DNA of 47,845 nucleotides from Pseudomonas sp. ISL-84 (GCA_018613035.1 JAGGRA010000022.1:1-47845); one strand, 5' to 3'; positions 25,937 to 34,899 are shown, numbered from the stretch's first letter. The notes: generated from the sequence alone by a model not told the origin. Made by a program: numbers and translations.

Positions 25937-26749
25937 ATGCTGACGGATTATCATAATCATCTTGAAAATGGCACATTAAGCTTGGAATATTTAAGGAAAT
26001 TTACAGATGCTGCTGCACAAAAAGGCATTGAAAGCTTTGGAGTCTCCGAGCATGCCTATCATTTCTACCAGACAGCAGACATCCTGCAGAATCCATGGGT
26101 AAATGAGAGACGGTACTATGACATGAAAGACTATGTGAATGTTTTTCATGAAGCCTGGAACAATGGAATAGATGTCAAGATGTCTATCGAAATGGATTAC
26201 ACGCCAGGAAAGCATAAAGAAATGAATAAGTTTATCGAAAATTACTCTTTTGATTACGTAATCGGCTCCATTCACTGGGTAGGGGATTTTGGAATAGACC
26301 TTGCAGAGTATAGAAAAGAATGGGATAAAAGAGATCTTTACGATGTCTATCGTAAATATTTTGATCAGGTCGTAACATTAGCACAATCTAATTTATTTGA
26401 TATCGTAGGTCATCTTGACTTAGTGAAGATCTTTAAATATGTACCGCAAGATGAAGAATTTTTACTGGAACAGTATGACCGTGCAGCCAATGCCCTTGCG
26501 GAATCAAAGACCTGTGTGGAAATTAGTACAGCCGGTTTGCGGAAGCCTGTTGGGGAACTATACCCTGATAAAAGACTTTTGCAGAAATGTTACGAAAAAA
26601 ATATCCCGATTGTGCTTTCATCTGATGCGCATTTTCCAGAACATGTAGGAGCCAACTTCGACCAGGCAATTGCGCTTGCGAAGGAAGTGGGTTATCAGTC
26701 AATAATGACCTTCTCTAAAGGAGAAAGAAAAGAATATCCTTTAGGGTGA
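25937..26749 (+). CDS. PHP-domain phosphoesterase, histidinol-phosphatase HisJ-like
   Basis: A 270-aa PHP-domain hydrolase. Metal-binding motifs are visible in order: DYHNH (residues 4-8), SEHAYHF (about 37-43), the glutamate in SIEMDY, GSIHW, GHLDLV and SSDAHFPEHVG. These define the polymerase-and-histidinol-phosphatase fold with a trinuclear metal site. The closest class is histidinol-phosphate phosphatase of the HisJ type, but no other his gene is nearby, so the substrate is uncertain. ATG 25937 was chosen because GGGGGAGTTGGAG stands just upstream. The frame from 25880 lacks such a site. Confidence 0.85.
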   Translation: MLTDYHNHLENGTLSLEYLRKFTDAAAQKGIESFGVSEHAYHFYQTADILQNPWVNERRYYDMKDYVNVFHEAWNNGIDVKMSIEMDYTPGKHKEMNKFIENYSFDYVIGSIHWVGDFGIDLAEYRKEWDKRDLYDVYRKYFDQVVTLAQSNLFDIVGHLDLVKIFKYVPQDEEFLLEQYDRAANALAESKTCVEISTAGLRKPVGELYPDKRLLQKCYEKNIPIVLSSDAHFPEHVGANFDQAIALAKEVGYQSIMTFSKGERKEYPLG

Positions 26750-26750
26750 T

Positions 26751-26782
26751 AAAAAGGATGGCTTGGGGGCCATCCTTTTATA
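26751..26782 (+). terminator. Terminator after the PHP gene
   Basis: AAAAGGATGGC, loop TTGGGG, GCCATCCTTTT. Confidence 0.9.
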
Positions 26783-26829
26783 TGGGAATGAATAAAAATC
26801 CACTGAAAATGAACTGTATCCGAAAAAGC

Positions 26830-27010
26830 CTGGGCGCTCGTAAAAAAAAGCAAAGGCGCATGCAAAAGTGATATCCGCGCATAAAGGGCAGGAGAACGTG
26901 CAGAAGTAGCCAACCCCGCATGTAAAACCTGGAAAGCTGCGCACAAATTGATAACCGCTTATAAAAATCGGGAATCCACGCAAAACAATTTAGACTCCTG
27001 ACATAAAGTT
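26830..27010. repeat. Degenerate array of about nine GCGCATAAA-like units, period about 21 nt
   Basis: GC(A/T) followed by AAA recurs at about 26836, 26858, 26879, 26900, 26918, 26941, 26957, 26980 and 27000. The best units read CGCATGCAAAA, CGCGCATAAAG, CCGCATGTAAAA, TGCGCACAAA, CGCTTATAAAA and CACGCAAAA. Spacers differ. No coding frame with start signals runs through it. The interval 27011-27130 shows nothing else I can assign. Confidence 0.5.
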
Positions 27011-27134
27011 CAGTAACATTATCTCGGACACAGCTATTAAATAGTCTATTGTTGATAAAACATTTCTCTCAGAACGCTTAAAAAGGTAAAATAACTTGAA
27101 TTTCTTCACCAGTATGATAGAGAGAATATATCCC

Positions 27135-27163
27135 TTCACATTACATCTTTTTTTCAGTATAAT
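27135..27163 (+). promoter_or_regulatory. Predicted promoter of the FMN riboswitch-ribU transcript
   Basis: TTCACA (27135-27140), a 17-nt spacer and TATAAT (27158-27163). Transcription would start just before the riboswitch aptamer. Confidence 0.8.
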
Positions 27164-27186
27164 AAGAGATGTAAAAATTAATACGG

Positions 27187-27357
27187 TCTATCTTCGGGGC
27201 AGGGTGAAATTCCCGACCGGCGGTGATGAGTTTTTTTAACTCTAAGCCCGCGAGCCTGAGAGTAAAGTCTTCTTTAACAACACTTTACGCTTTAATTGGG
27301 CAGGATTTGGTGCAATTCCAAAGCCGACAGTACAGTCTGGATGGGAGAAGATGGAGG
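27187..27357 (+). promoter_or_regulatory. FMN riboswitch (RFN element)
   Basis: The conserved blocks are present in order: TCTTCGGGGCAGGGTGAAAT, TCCCGACCGGCGGTGATGAG, AAGCCCGCGAGCC, GGATTTGGTGCAATTCCAAAGCCGACAGT in two parts, and GTCTGGATGGGAGAAGATGG. FMN binding is known to favour downstream termination. A terminator at 27418-27452 and the ribU gene follow, so this is an off-switch for riboflavin uptake. Confidence 0.97.
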
Positions 27358-27417
27358 TTCTGCAGACGTTCAAAAAATGCAGGTTTTGAACGGTTATTAA
27401 GCGTGCCTTTGTAATTC

Positions 27418-27452
27418 TCCCTCAAGTGATTTAGCTTGAGGGATTTTTATTT
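27418..27452 (+). terminator. Riboswitch-controlled terminator before ribU
   Basis: TCCCTCAAG, loop TGATTTAG, CTTGAGGGA, then TTTTATTT. It lies between the FMN aptamer and ribU, the usual expression platform. Confidence 0.9.
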
Positions 27453-27518
27453 CAGAGACATTTGCTTTGCCGAACCTTTCTTCTATAGGAGAGATAGTCC
27501 TAAAAAGGAGAGAGGAAC

Positions 27519-28103
27519 ATGAAAAAACTTAATATCAAAGCTTTAGTATCAATCGGGATGCTTAGCAGTATTTCTTACATTTTAATGCTGCTGAATTTTC
27601 CAATCCCGCCATTTCCACAATTTTTAATGATTGACTTCAGCGATATCCCTGCATTGATCGCAGCGTTAATCTTTGGCCCGGCGGCAGGAATCTTAGTTGA
27701 ATTCATTAAAAACATTCTTGATTATTTTATGACTGGCAGCGCAACAGGAGTTCCTGTTGGCCATATTGCAAACTTCGCAGCTGGCATTTTGTTTGTCTTG
27801 CCAACTTACTATGTATACAACAAGCTGAAAACAAAAAAGGGCATGACCTTCGGACTGGTTATTGGCACAATGTTTATGGCTGTAATCATGAGTGTGTTAA
27901 ATTATTTCATCATTTTGCCGGCATATACATTCTTTTTAAACTTCCCTTCAATGTCTGCACCGGAGATGCGCACGATGATTGTGACAGGTATTTTGCCATT
28001 TAATATTGTTAAAGGTTTAATAATCTCTATTGTTTTCATGTTATTATTTACACGCATGGGAACATGGGTGAACAAGCAGGCTACGCTTAAAAACGCAGCT
28101 TAG
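27519..28103 (+). CDS. ribU: Riboflavin transporter RibU (ECF S component)
   Basis: The substrate-binding membrane subunit of an energy-coupling-factor transporter for riboflavin (FmnP/YpaA in B. subtilis). It is 194 aa with about six hydrophobic segments. The typical N-terminal half (FPIPPFPQFLMIDFSDIPALI) and the GPAAGILVEFIKN motif are clear. It works with the shared EcfA/A'/T module encoded elsewhere. Its expression is controlled by the FMN riboswitch directly upstream, which supports the substrate. AAGGAGAG supplies the ribosome site. Confidence 0.95.
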   Translation: MKKLNIKALVSIGMLSSISYILMLLNFPIPPFPQFLMIDFSDIPALIAALIFGPAAGILVEFIKNILDYFMTGSATGVPVGHIANFAAGILFVLPTYYVYNKLKTKKGMTFGLVIGTMFMAVIMSVLNYFIILPAYTFFLNFPSMSAPEMRTMIVTGILPFNIVKGLIISIVFMLLFTRMGTWVNKQATLKNAA

Positions 28104-28120
28104 TTAAATATAAATTATCA

Positions 28121-28153
28121 AAAGCAACGGCTATGTGTGCCGTTGTTTTTTTT
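28121..28153 (+). terminator. Terminator of ribU
   Basis: CAACGGC, loop TATGTGT, GCCGTTG, then eight T. Confidence 0.93.
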
Positions 28154-28191
28154 GCTTTCCCAAAACTGGACCTTGTTGTCCCTTCTCTGCA

Positions 28192-28223
28192 AATAAAAAC
28201 TCCCTTTCATCATGAAAGGGAGC
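28192..28223 (-). terminator. Terminator of fer (minus strand)
   Basis: On the minus strand CTCCCTTTCATGATGAAAGGGAG folds with a short loop and is followed by TTTTTATTT. Confidence 0.9.
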
Positions 28224-28258
28224 AGTAGCTTAACTTGGATTAGAATATAATTGAAGAT

Positions 28259-28648
<390 letters not shown>

Positions 28649-28811
28649 TTAATTTACCCTAAATCATTTATTTAAAACAGTTTGCTTATTTCTTTCATGA
28701 TAAAATGGAGAGAGAGGCACAAATTATCGTATATGCTCGTAAATGCACATAATTCCAAAAACATCATGAAGGCTGCATAAAATAAAATCAGCAATCAATA
28801 AGGTGAGAACC

Positions 28812-29870
28812 ATGGAAAATTCTTATTTAAAGATAGTTATTTTATATTGTATAAAGGAACTGAAGGGTCAGAGGACGATCTTTTCCATTCTGCACTTGTT
28901 AAATGGCAAAAAGTCTTCTCAAACGATACAGGATGCCCACTTATTCCAATTAACCCGCTTCTTTAAAACATTTGGGCAATTAAGTCGTTCTGAGCTTGAG
29001 CAGCATGCAAAAGAGATGGAAGCCGTAAGTTGGATTAGTCAGGATGAAAATAGCCATTTTGTTTTGACTGCAGAAGGAGAAAGGTATTTGCAAAGTTCTT
29101 TATTAAATTGCCCGATTCCTTCTTCCTTAAACGGCTGGAAATACCATACGTCCACAGGGATCTTTTGGGAGAGGCTTTCACTCCTTGTTCAGGTTATGTC
29201 ACATTTAAATTATAATCATACAAAATATCTTCCAATTCAAAGAAAAAGGGAAATTCATGCTTGGCTGAAAGCTTTTTTGAAAACAACTGGAGCTCCCCGA
29301 AATGAACTGGGAAAACTTTTGAATAAAGAATTGCAGCACTGTCTTGGCGGTCTAAGTGATATGAATCCTGCTGTTCTTACCCTGAGGCTTACAGGCTTTA
29401 ATCATATTGGCCTTACCCCTGCTCAGGCTGCCGAGCATCTGGGGGTAAGCCACGATTATTATCACCACCAATTTCTTGGTGTAATCCATTATATTTTGGA
29501 TTGCCTTATACACAGTCCCTCCCAGTATCCTTTGCTCGGAAAACTGATTTCCGGATCTGAGGATTCTGTTCCGCTAACATTCTCGACTAAAAAAACCTAC
29601 TCATTGTTAAACCGGGGCTTAGGTTTAGATGAAATAGCACAGATTAGAAATTTAAAAAGAAGTACCATTGAAGATCATGTAGTGGAAGTGGCTTTAAATG
29701 AGAGCAACTTTGATATTTCACCGTATGTTGCCGATGACCGGCAAAAATCAATTCTTAAGGCAGCAAATAGCTCTGAGTCAAGGCAGCTTAAACAAATACG
29801 TCAATTGGTGCCGGATGCGGATTACTTTGAAATAAGATTAGTTCTGGCAAAGTTTGGAGAAGAGAGATGA
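28812..29870 (+). CDS. ypbB: YpbB, helix-turn-helix protein upstream of recQ
   Basis: A 352-aa cytoplasmic protein that always neighbours the short RecQ helicase in Bacillus. A C-terminal helix-turn-helix resembling the RecQ-associated HTH domain lies around residues 255-300 (SLLNRGLGLDEIAQIRNLKRSTIEDHV). The N-terminal part is mostly helical. Its role is probably an accessory DNA-binding partner of RecQ, inferred from position and the 4-nt overlap with recQ. I chose ATG 28812 because AAGGTGA stands at the right distance; the GTG at 28803 overlaps that site. Confidence 0.85.
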   Translation: MENSYLKIVILYCIKELKGQRTIFSILHLLNGKKSSQTIQDAHLFQLTRFFKTFGQLSRSELEQHAKEMEAVSWISQDENSHFVLTAEGERYLQSSLLNCPIPSSLNGWKYHTSTGIFWERLSLLVQVMSHLNYNHTKYLPIQRKREIHAWLKAFLKTTGAPRNELGKLLNKELQHCLGGLSDMNPAVLTLRLTGFNHIGLTPAQAAEHLGVSHDYYHHQFLGVIHYILDCLIHSPSQYPLLGKLISGSEDSVPLTFSTKKTYSLLNRGLGLDEIAQIRNLKRSTIEDHVVEVALNESNFDISPYVADDRQKSILKAANSSESRQLKQIRQLVPDADYFEIRLVLAKFGEER

Positions 29871-31366
29871 ATTTAGAAACTATTTTACAAAAGACATTTG
29901 GGTATACATCTTTTAGGCCTGGCCAAAAAGAAATCATTGCATCCGTGCTTTCCGGAATGGATACGTTGGCCATGCTTCCCACTGGAACTGGCAAGTCTCT
30001 CTGCTATCAGTTTCCTGGATACTTGCTTGAAGGGCAAGTGATTATCATATCTCCTTTACTTTCCCTGATGCAGGACCAGGCAGAACAGCTAATGCTGAGC
30101 GGGGAGAAGAAGGTGATTGCTTTCAATTCTTTTTTGACACATGAAGAAAAAAGGCAATCGCTCATGAATTTAAGGCACTTTAAATTTATATTTATTTCAC
30201 CGGAAATGCTACATTTTGATGCTGTACTGTCTCAGTTGAAGAAATTGCATATTGCTTTATTTGTGGTGGATGAAGCTCACTGTATATCGCAATGGGGCTA
30301 TGACTTTAGGCCTGATTATTTAAAACTTGGGGAAGTCAGAATGAAGCTCGGAAATCCGCTTACTTTGGCACTTACGGCCACAGCTACTCCAGAGGTAAAG
30401 GGAGATATAACAAAATCACTGGGCATAACTGAAGGGAATGAATTTATTTATTCTGTTGACCGTCCTAATATTTCTCTATCAGTGGAAAGGCTGAACAGCT
30501 ATCGCGACAAAATAGAAAGACTTGCTGAACTTGCTGAAACAATAGAGGGTCCCGGAATCATATATTTTTCAAGCAAAAAAATGGCGGAACAGTCTGCAGA
30601 GCTACTTCGGGGCCGTGGAGTTGGAAGGGTTATGGCTTACCATGGCGGCATGGACCAGGAAAGCAGGATTCTGGTCCAGCAGCAATTTATTCATGGACAG
30701 CTTGATCTTATTTGCGCAACGAGTGCATTTGGCATGGGGATTAATAAAGAGAATATCCGTTATGTCATTCATTTTCATATGCCTATGCAGATCGAATCGT
30801 ATTTGCAGGAAATTGGACGGGCCGGAAGGGATGGAGATAAAAGTATTGCCATTCTCCTCTATGCTCCTGGGGATGAACAGCTTCCCTATCAGCTTGCAGA
30901 AAGCGAATTGCCTGATAAAGTGCAAATTGATTGGATAAAGGGGTGGCTTGAGGATAATCCGGCGGTTATATCAAGTCTATCTCAATACGAAGAGCAACTC
31001 AGACAGCTATCAGGTTTAACTGACACACAATGGCGAGTTTTTGAAGATTTTTTTCAACGGAAAAGCAAACAAGGGATCTCTCTTGAGCAAATTGTGCTGG
31101 AGATGAAGATCTATAATCAGAAAAGGCTTGAGTCAAAGAAACAGAGTATTGAAGAAGTATATAGTTGGATGAGTATGAATATATGCCGCCGGGAGCATAT
31201 TCTTTCTCATTTTAATGAGCAAAAAACAGATGTGATCGCAAACTGCTGCGATGTATGCGGTCTGGAACTTAATGATTTTACAAAAAAGACTAGTAAAGTA
31301 AATCAGGAGAATTCGCTATATGATTGGAAGAATCATTTAGATGCGCTTCTGAATCCGGGTGAGTGA
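29867..31366 (+). CDS. recQ: RecQ-type ATP-dependent DNA helicase (short form)
   Basis: A superfamily 2, 3'-to-5' DNA helicase of 499 aa, the short form without an HRDC domain (RecS/RecQ2 of B. subtilis). Motif 0 FRPGQKEII (residues 16-24), Walker A PTGTGKS (38-44), DEAH at 135-138 followed by CISQWGYDFRP (aromatic-rich loop), TATATP, and motif VI QEIGRAGRDG are all intact. A zinc-binding cluster occurs near the C-terminus (NICRREHIL and NCCDVCGLE). The start codon overlaps the ypbB stop, and ypbD follows without a gap. Confidence 0.95.
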   Translation: MNLETILQKTFGYTSFRPGQKEIIASVLSGMDTLAMLPTGTGKSLCYQFPGYLLEGQVIIISPLLSLMQDQAEQLMLSGEKKVIAFNSFLTHEEKRQSLMNLRHFKFIFISPEMLHFDAVLSQLKKLHIALFVVDEAHCISQWGYDFRPDYLKLGEVRMKLGNPLTLALTATATPEVKGDITKSLGITEGNEFIYSVDRPNISLSVERLNSYRDKIERLAELAETIEGPGIIYFSSKKMAEQSAELLRGRGVGRVMAYHGGMDQESRILVQQQFIHGQLDLICATSAFGMGINKENIRYVIHFHMPMQIESYLQEIGRAGRDGDKSIAILLYAPGDEQLPYQLAESELPDKVQIDWIKGWLEDNPAVISSLSQYEEQLRQLSGLTDTQWRVFEDFFQRKSKQGISLEQIVLEMKIYNQKRLESKKQSIEEVYSWMSMNICRREHILSHFNEQKTDVIANCCDVCGLELNDFTKKTSKVNQENSLYDWKNHLDALLNPGE

Positions 31367-31996
31367 ATGAAAATGAAGAAGAAATATGTGGATATTATTA
31401 AAGACCTGACTGACAAAGAACTGTTATTTCACCTCTATATTACGCAAATTCTACTATTAATCATTTCTTTTATATTAGGTATTATATTATTTGATAGTTT
31501 TGGCGCCTTTATAGATCTGTTTAGGTGGAATGATGTTAATATTCTTTTGGTTGGGGGGACAGCTGGAGCTGCTGTTGTAGCTGTGGATTTAATTCTCATG
31601 AAGCTGCTCCCTGAATCCCTGTATAATGATGGGGGATTGAATGAAAGGATATTCAGGAGCCGCAATCCGTTGCATATAGCATTGATAGCGGCATTTGTAG
31701 CCTTCAGTGAAGAACTGTTATTCAGGGGAGTCATTCAAACGCATTTTGGGCTGGCCATTTCAAGTATTATTTTTGCACTTGTTCATTATAGATATTTATT
31801 TAATTGGTTTTTGTTTTTAAATATTATTACATTAAGCTTTTTTATAGGTTATATTTATCTAGTAACCGAAAATTTGCTTGTTACCATGGTTATGCATTTC
31901 CTGATTGATTTTCTATTGGGAGTTTTTATCCGTATCCGGCATTCTAAAAATCTGAAGAGGAATGAGCAGGACGGTAATGAGATACACAACGAATAA
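31367..31996 (+). CDS. ypbD: CPBP-family intramembrane metalloprotease YpbD
   Basis: A 209-aa multi-spanning membrane protein of the CPBP/Abi glutamic protease family. The conserved EE-x3-R motif is in SEELLFRGVIQ (about residues 112-122), followed by the second motif with His in ALVHYRY and a third in VMHFLIDFLLG. At least five hydrophobic segments are present. No substrate is known to me. The ATG abuts the recQ stop, so ypbB-recQ-ypbD forms one transcription unit, as in B. subtilis. Confidence 0.88.
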   Translation: MKMKKKYVDIIKDLTDKELLFHLYITQILLLIISFILGIILFDSFGAFIDLFRWNDVNILLVGGTAGAAVVAVDLILMKLLPESLYNDGGLNERIFRSRNPLHIALIAAFVAFSEELLFRGVIQTHFGLAISSIIFALVHYRYLFNWFLFLNIITLSFFIGYIYLVTENLLVTMVMHFLIDFLLGVFIRIRHSKNLKRNEQDGNEIHNE

Positions 31997-32030
31997 CTAA
32001 GCCATTTATAAAAAATTTATTTTATAAAAA

Positions 32031-32332
32031 GGCTGTTTTTGTAAACTTTGTTGCTATTTAAACAATATTGTAGTGAGGTTGATTTCCGCTTCAGGATGCT
32101 CAAGCTTCCGCGGGGTGTGGGCGGTGAGCCTCCTCGGCGCAAAGCACCTGTGGGGTCTCACCTGTCTCACTCCTCCCGCTCGACGTTGAATAAGCATCCT
32201 CGAATCATCACCGCACGAAGGAAATGCGAATGAATTTTCGCGGGATTAGCACCTTACGCGCCAATCAACAAACCTTATTTATTGTTTTATTCACAAATCT
32301 ATTCAAAAACAACAATTTTTTAGAATACAGCC
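32031..32332 (-). repeat. MITE-like repeat element, nearly complete (copy F, inverted)
   Basis: GGCTGTTTTTGTAAACTTTG at 32031 and TTTTTAGAATACAGCC at the right end are the terminal repeats. The GC-rich core (GAGCCTCCTCGGCGCAAAGC and GTGGGGTCTCACC) and AATCAACA are in the opposite orientation to copies B and D. It occupies nearly all of the ypbD-ypbE gap. I see no gene in this gap. Confidence 0.85.
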
Positions 32333-32378
32333 TATAAAATTAGCTTCTTATGAATATTATTACAGGAAGGGATGTTCC

Positions 32379-33101
32379 ATGAATAAAGAAGGTCCTTACA
32401 GAGATCAGGCGGAACGGCTCCGTAAAAAGATTGATAGAAAGCAGGAATCGGACAAAGTTGGGTCAAAATCAGCTCTGCCGCCAAGGAGCAGGGTGCATCA
32501 GGAAAAAAGAAAAAAGAATAAATGGAAGCTTAAATATCCTGTCATCCGCTTGCTCGCTATGTTTTTTATCCTTCTTCCCATTACTATTCTCAGTATTTAC
32601 AATTATTTGAGCAAAGAAAGGGGCATGGGAGCTGCTGAAGAAGCTGGAGTTATCGAGACAGGCTTTGAAACCGTTGGCTATGCGACTAACGATTCTAATA
32701 AAGGGACTACGATTGAAGTAAGAGAAGATAATATTGCATTAGAATCAGAAGAGCCTGGGAATTCTCCTGCAAAGAGGGAAAGCACAGCAGATTCTGAAAC
32801 ACAATCTTCTCAAAAGGAAGATTCAGAAGATAAGGGTTCTGCAGCAAAGCCTGTACAGAAAGAACATACAAAACCAGTAGAAAAATCTGTATCTGAAAAG
32901 GCGTCTGAATCAAAGCAGAAGGAAGAGCCCAAAACAGAAGAAAAAGTTATCTATCATACTGTTAAGCCAAAAGAAACAATCTTTAGAATAGCTATGACCT
33001 ATTATAAATCACAGGCTGGGATTGATATTATAAAGAAAGCCAATAACTTGCAGTCGAATGAAATTCAGACAGGTCAAGTATTAAAGATTCCGCTTAATTA
33101 A
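32379..33101 (+). CDS. ypbE: YpbE, one-pass membrane protein with C-terminal LysM
   Basis: A 240-aa type II membrane protein. A basic cytoplasmic head (about residues 1-50) is followed by a membrane segment (about 52-73), a low-complexity extracellular linker rich in Glu, Lys and Ser (about 100-190), and a LysM domain (about 193-239, HTVKPKETIFRIAMTYYKSQ). It should bind peptidoglycan, but no enzymatic domain is present. AGGAAGG supplies the ribosome site. It equals ypbE of B. subtilis in position and architecture. Confidence 0.9.
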   Translation: MNKEGPYRDQAERLRKKIDRKQESDKVGSKSALPPRSRVHQEKRKKNKWKLKYPVIRLLAMFFILLPITILSIYNYLSKERGMGAAEEAGVIETGFETVGYATNDSNKGTTIEVREDNIALESEEPGNSPAKRESTADSETQSSQKEDSEDKGSAAKPVQKEHTKPVEKSVSEKASESKQKEEPKTEEKVIYHTVKPKETIFRIAMTYYKSQAGIDIIKKANNLQSNEIQTGQVLKIPLN

Positions 33102-33217
33102 TAGCAGGAAACTAAGGCTCCCTGTGTTAAGGAAAAAGTGCTTCAAGCCACTCTGCTTCTACAGTCATATAATGTTGTACAAGCTCATACATTATTATGA
33201 AAAGAGGAGGGAGAATC

Positions 33218-33676
33218 TTGGAGTCGCCGATTAGAAAGCTTGATGATCGAACAGACCAGGCTACACGTAAGATGCTTGAAAAAGTAGTGGAGAGAAAGCA
33301 AAAGTTTGATAAGTTCAAGTCATGGCATTTGTTTGCCATGTGGGCAACAGTTTTTATATCTTTCTTATATTTTTTGTATATTTACAAAACAGTGATGCAG
33401 CCTTTTTCGTATTCATTTGCCTCTATGTTTTCTGCCTTTGTCAACCAGTCGGCCAATTTTTATTTGCTTGTGATTACGGTTGGGTTATATGGGCTGATGA
33501 ATCTGCTGAGGGAAAAAAGAGAAAAAGCGGAGAAGGAATTTCACGCATTAAGATGTGAAATCATTGATAAGAGCAAGGACTTATGGAAAAAAGAAGATGA
33601 ATGGAAAAATCGGCATACTGTTTTTGAAATGATGAAAAAAAATTATGACATTAACCTTTTCCATGAGAATAAATAA
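33218..33676 (+). CDS. ypbF: YpbF-like membrane protein
   Basis: A 152-aa protein of unknown function at the ypbF position. A charged N-terminus is followed by two hydrophobic segments (about residues 42-62 and 75-97) and a charged coiled-coil C-terminal part (LREKREKAEKEFHALRCEII). I prefer TTG 33218 because AGGAGGG sits 7 nt upstream. ATG 33197 is possible, but it would place the ribosome site inside the gene. A clear terminator follows. Confidence 0.78.
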   Translation: MESPIRKLDDRTDQATRKMLEKVVERKQKFDKFKSWHLFAMWATVFISFLYFLYIYKTVMQPFSYSFASMFSAFVNQSANFYLLVITVGLYGLMNLLREKREKAEKEFHALRCEIIDKSKDLWKKEDEWKNRHTVFEMMKKNYDINLFHENK

Positions 33677-33691
33677 TTTGGTAAACAGTAA

Positions 33692-33720
33692 AAAGAAGCA
33701 GCCAAACTGCTTCTTTTTTC
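33692..33720. terminator. Terminator between ypbF and cotJC
   Basis: AGAAGCAG, loop CCAAA, CTGCTTCT, then TTTTT. A-rich on the left, so it may also serve the convergent cotJ operon. Confidence 0.9.
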
Positions 33721-33734
33721 ATTGTTAAGTATTA

Positions 33735-34304
33735 TTAAAAGAATTTCTTCTTATCCCGCTCTTCTTTAAGGATTTCAACAGCTTCTCTGAATCGCTGTGA
33801 ATGGATGATTTCCCTTTCCCTAAGAAAGCGCAATCCATCATTTAAGTCAGTGTCATCGCTCATGTTGATGATCCACTGGTATGTTGCTCTCGCTTTTTCC
33901 TCTGCTGCTATATCTTCATATAAATCCGCAATCGGATCCCCCTTGGCCGCGATATAAGAAGCTGTCCAAGGCACACCTGCTGCATTATGATAGAATAATG
34001 CGTTATCATGGTTGGCATAATGGGCATCTAGGCCAGCTGCCTTCATTTGATCAGGAGTGGCATCCTTCGTTAATTTATAAACCATCGTAGCAATCATCTC
34101 TAAATGGGCAAATTCTTCAGTTCCGATGTCTGTTAAAAGGCCGATAACTTTATCCGGAATGGAATAGCGCTGATTCAAATACCTTAGGGCAGCAGCAAGT
34201 TCTCCATCGGCACCGCCGTATTGTTCTATTAAAAACTTTGCCAGCTTCGGATTGCACGAGCTAACCCGGACTGGATATTGCAATTTCTTTTCATAAACCC
34301 ACAT
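33735..34304 (-). CDS. cotJC: Spore coat protein CotJC (manganese-catalase family)
   Basis: A 189-aa protein of the dimanganese-catalase family, found in the inner spore coat. Ferritin-like helices carry metal-binding Glu/His residues: E35 in GADGELAAAL, E68 and H71 in TEEFAHLEM, and a later pair in AAEEKARATYQW and REIIHSQRF. Catalase activity is plausible but not shown by sequence. It is the third gene of cotJABC. A 107-nt gap with a strong hairpin separates it from cotJB. Confidence 0.94.
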   Translation of the reverse strand: MWVYEKKLQYPVRVSSCNPKLAKFLIEQYGGADGELAAALRYLNQRYSIPDKVIGLLTDIGTEEFAHLEMIATMVYKLTKDATPDQMKAAGLDAHYANHDNALFYHNAAGVPWTASYIAAKGDPIADLYEDIAAEEKARATYQWIINMSDDTDLNDGLRFLREREIIHSQRFREAVEILKEERDKKKFF

Positions 34305-34376
34305 CTTTCTTCAACCCCTCCCTGAAAATCTGCCTTCAGATCACGTTATCTAAGATAAGAATATTTTCGGTTATCA

Positions 34377-34398
34377 GCGCCTTCGTTAGTGAAGGCGC
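34377..34398 (-). other. Hairpin between cotJB and cotJC
   Basis: GCGCCTTC/GAAGGCGC is a perfect 8-bp stem with a 6-nt loop. No T tract follows on the minus strand, so it is not a standard terminator. It may protect or process the mRNA between the two genes. Confidence 0.6.
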
Positions 34399-34411
34399 GC
34401 GCAGATGGATA

Positions 34412-34672
34412 TTACACTTGCCATGGCCAAGGAGCGTCATCCCAATTCCAAGGCTGGCCGGAGTAGCTATGGCCGTATTGCATTAATGGGCCATATTTGC
34501 TTTCGATTGCATTTCTCAGTTTTTTTCGTTCCTTTGCATAATGATTGAATTGCTTAATCGCATCTGCATCATCATTATGAGTGTCGAGATACAGAGTCAA
34601 GTCAACTAACACAAAATCGACTGCTTGCAGTTGTTCGAGAAGCTGGTAGTATTCTGCTGGCATTTGTTTCAT
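34412..34672 (-). CDS. cotJB: Spore coat protein CotJB
   Basis: An 86-aa protein of the CotJB family. A helical first half contains YYQLLEQLQAVDFVLVDLTLYLDTH and a conserved C-terminus contains YGPLMQYGHSYSGQPWNWDDAPWPWQV in two parts. It belongs to the sigma-E controlled cotJ operon and is needed for CotJ assembly into the coat. The start overlaps the stop of cotJA by 4 nt, so translation is coupled. Confidence 0.93.
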   Translation of the reverse strand: MKQMPAEYYQLLEQLQAVDFVLVDLTLYLDTHNDDADAIKQFNHYAKERKKLRNAIESKYGPLMQYGHSYSGQPWNWDDAPWPWQV

Positions 34673-34899
34673 GGCTGCTGCCCCTCTCTGGCCTTTTCAT
34701 ATGGGCTATACCAAGGGTCATAGAATGCTTTCCATAGTGTTCCTGTTCGTAAGGCTTGCATTGGTGTGAATTGCTCAAGACCGGGCGGCTGGAATCCCAT
34801 ATATAGATTAGGCGGGGTTGAATATGTTTTAACGGTAATGGGTTTGCAAGGGTCAAAAGGGCTTACATACGGGTGCCAGGTTTTGCGGAGTGTGTACAT
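34669..34899 (-). CDS. cotJA: Spore coat-associated protein CotJA
   Basis: A 76-aa proline- and tyrosine-rich protein of the CotJA family (HPYVSPFDPCKPITVKTYST, PPNLYMGFQPPGLEQFTPMQ). It is the first gene of cotJABC and is required for incorporation of CotJC into the coat. The ribosome site GAGGAGGG is well placed. Upstream on the minus strand, CATATGAT resembles a sigma-E -10 element but the -35 region is poor, so I do not call a promoter. In B. subtilis cotJ lies elsewhere on the chromosome. Confidence 0.92.
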   Translation of the reverse strand: MYTLRKTWHPYVSPFDPCKPITVKTYSTPPNLYMGFQPPGLEQFTPMQALRTGTLWKAFYDPWYSPYEKAREGQQP

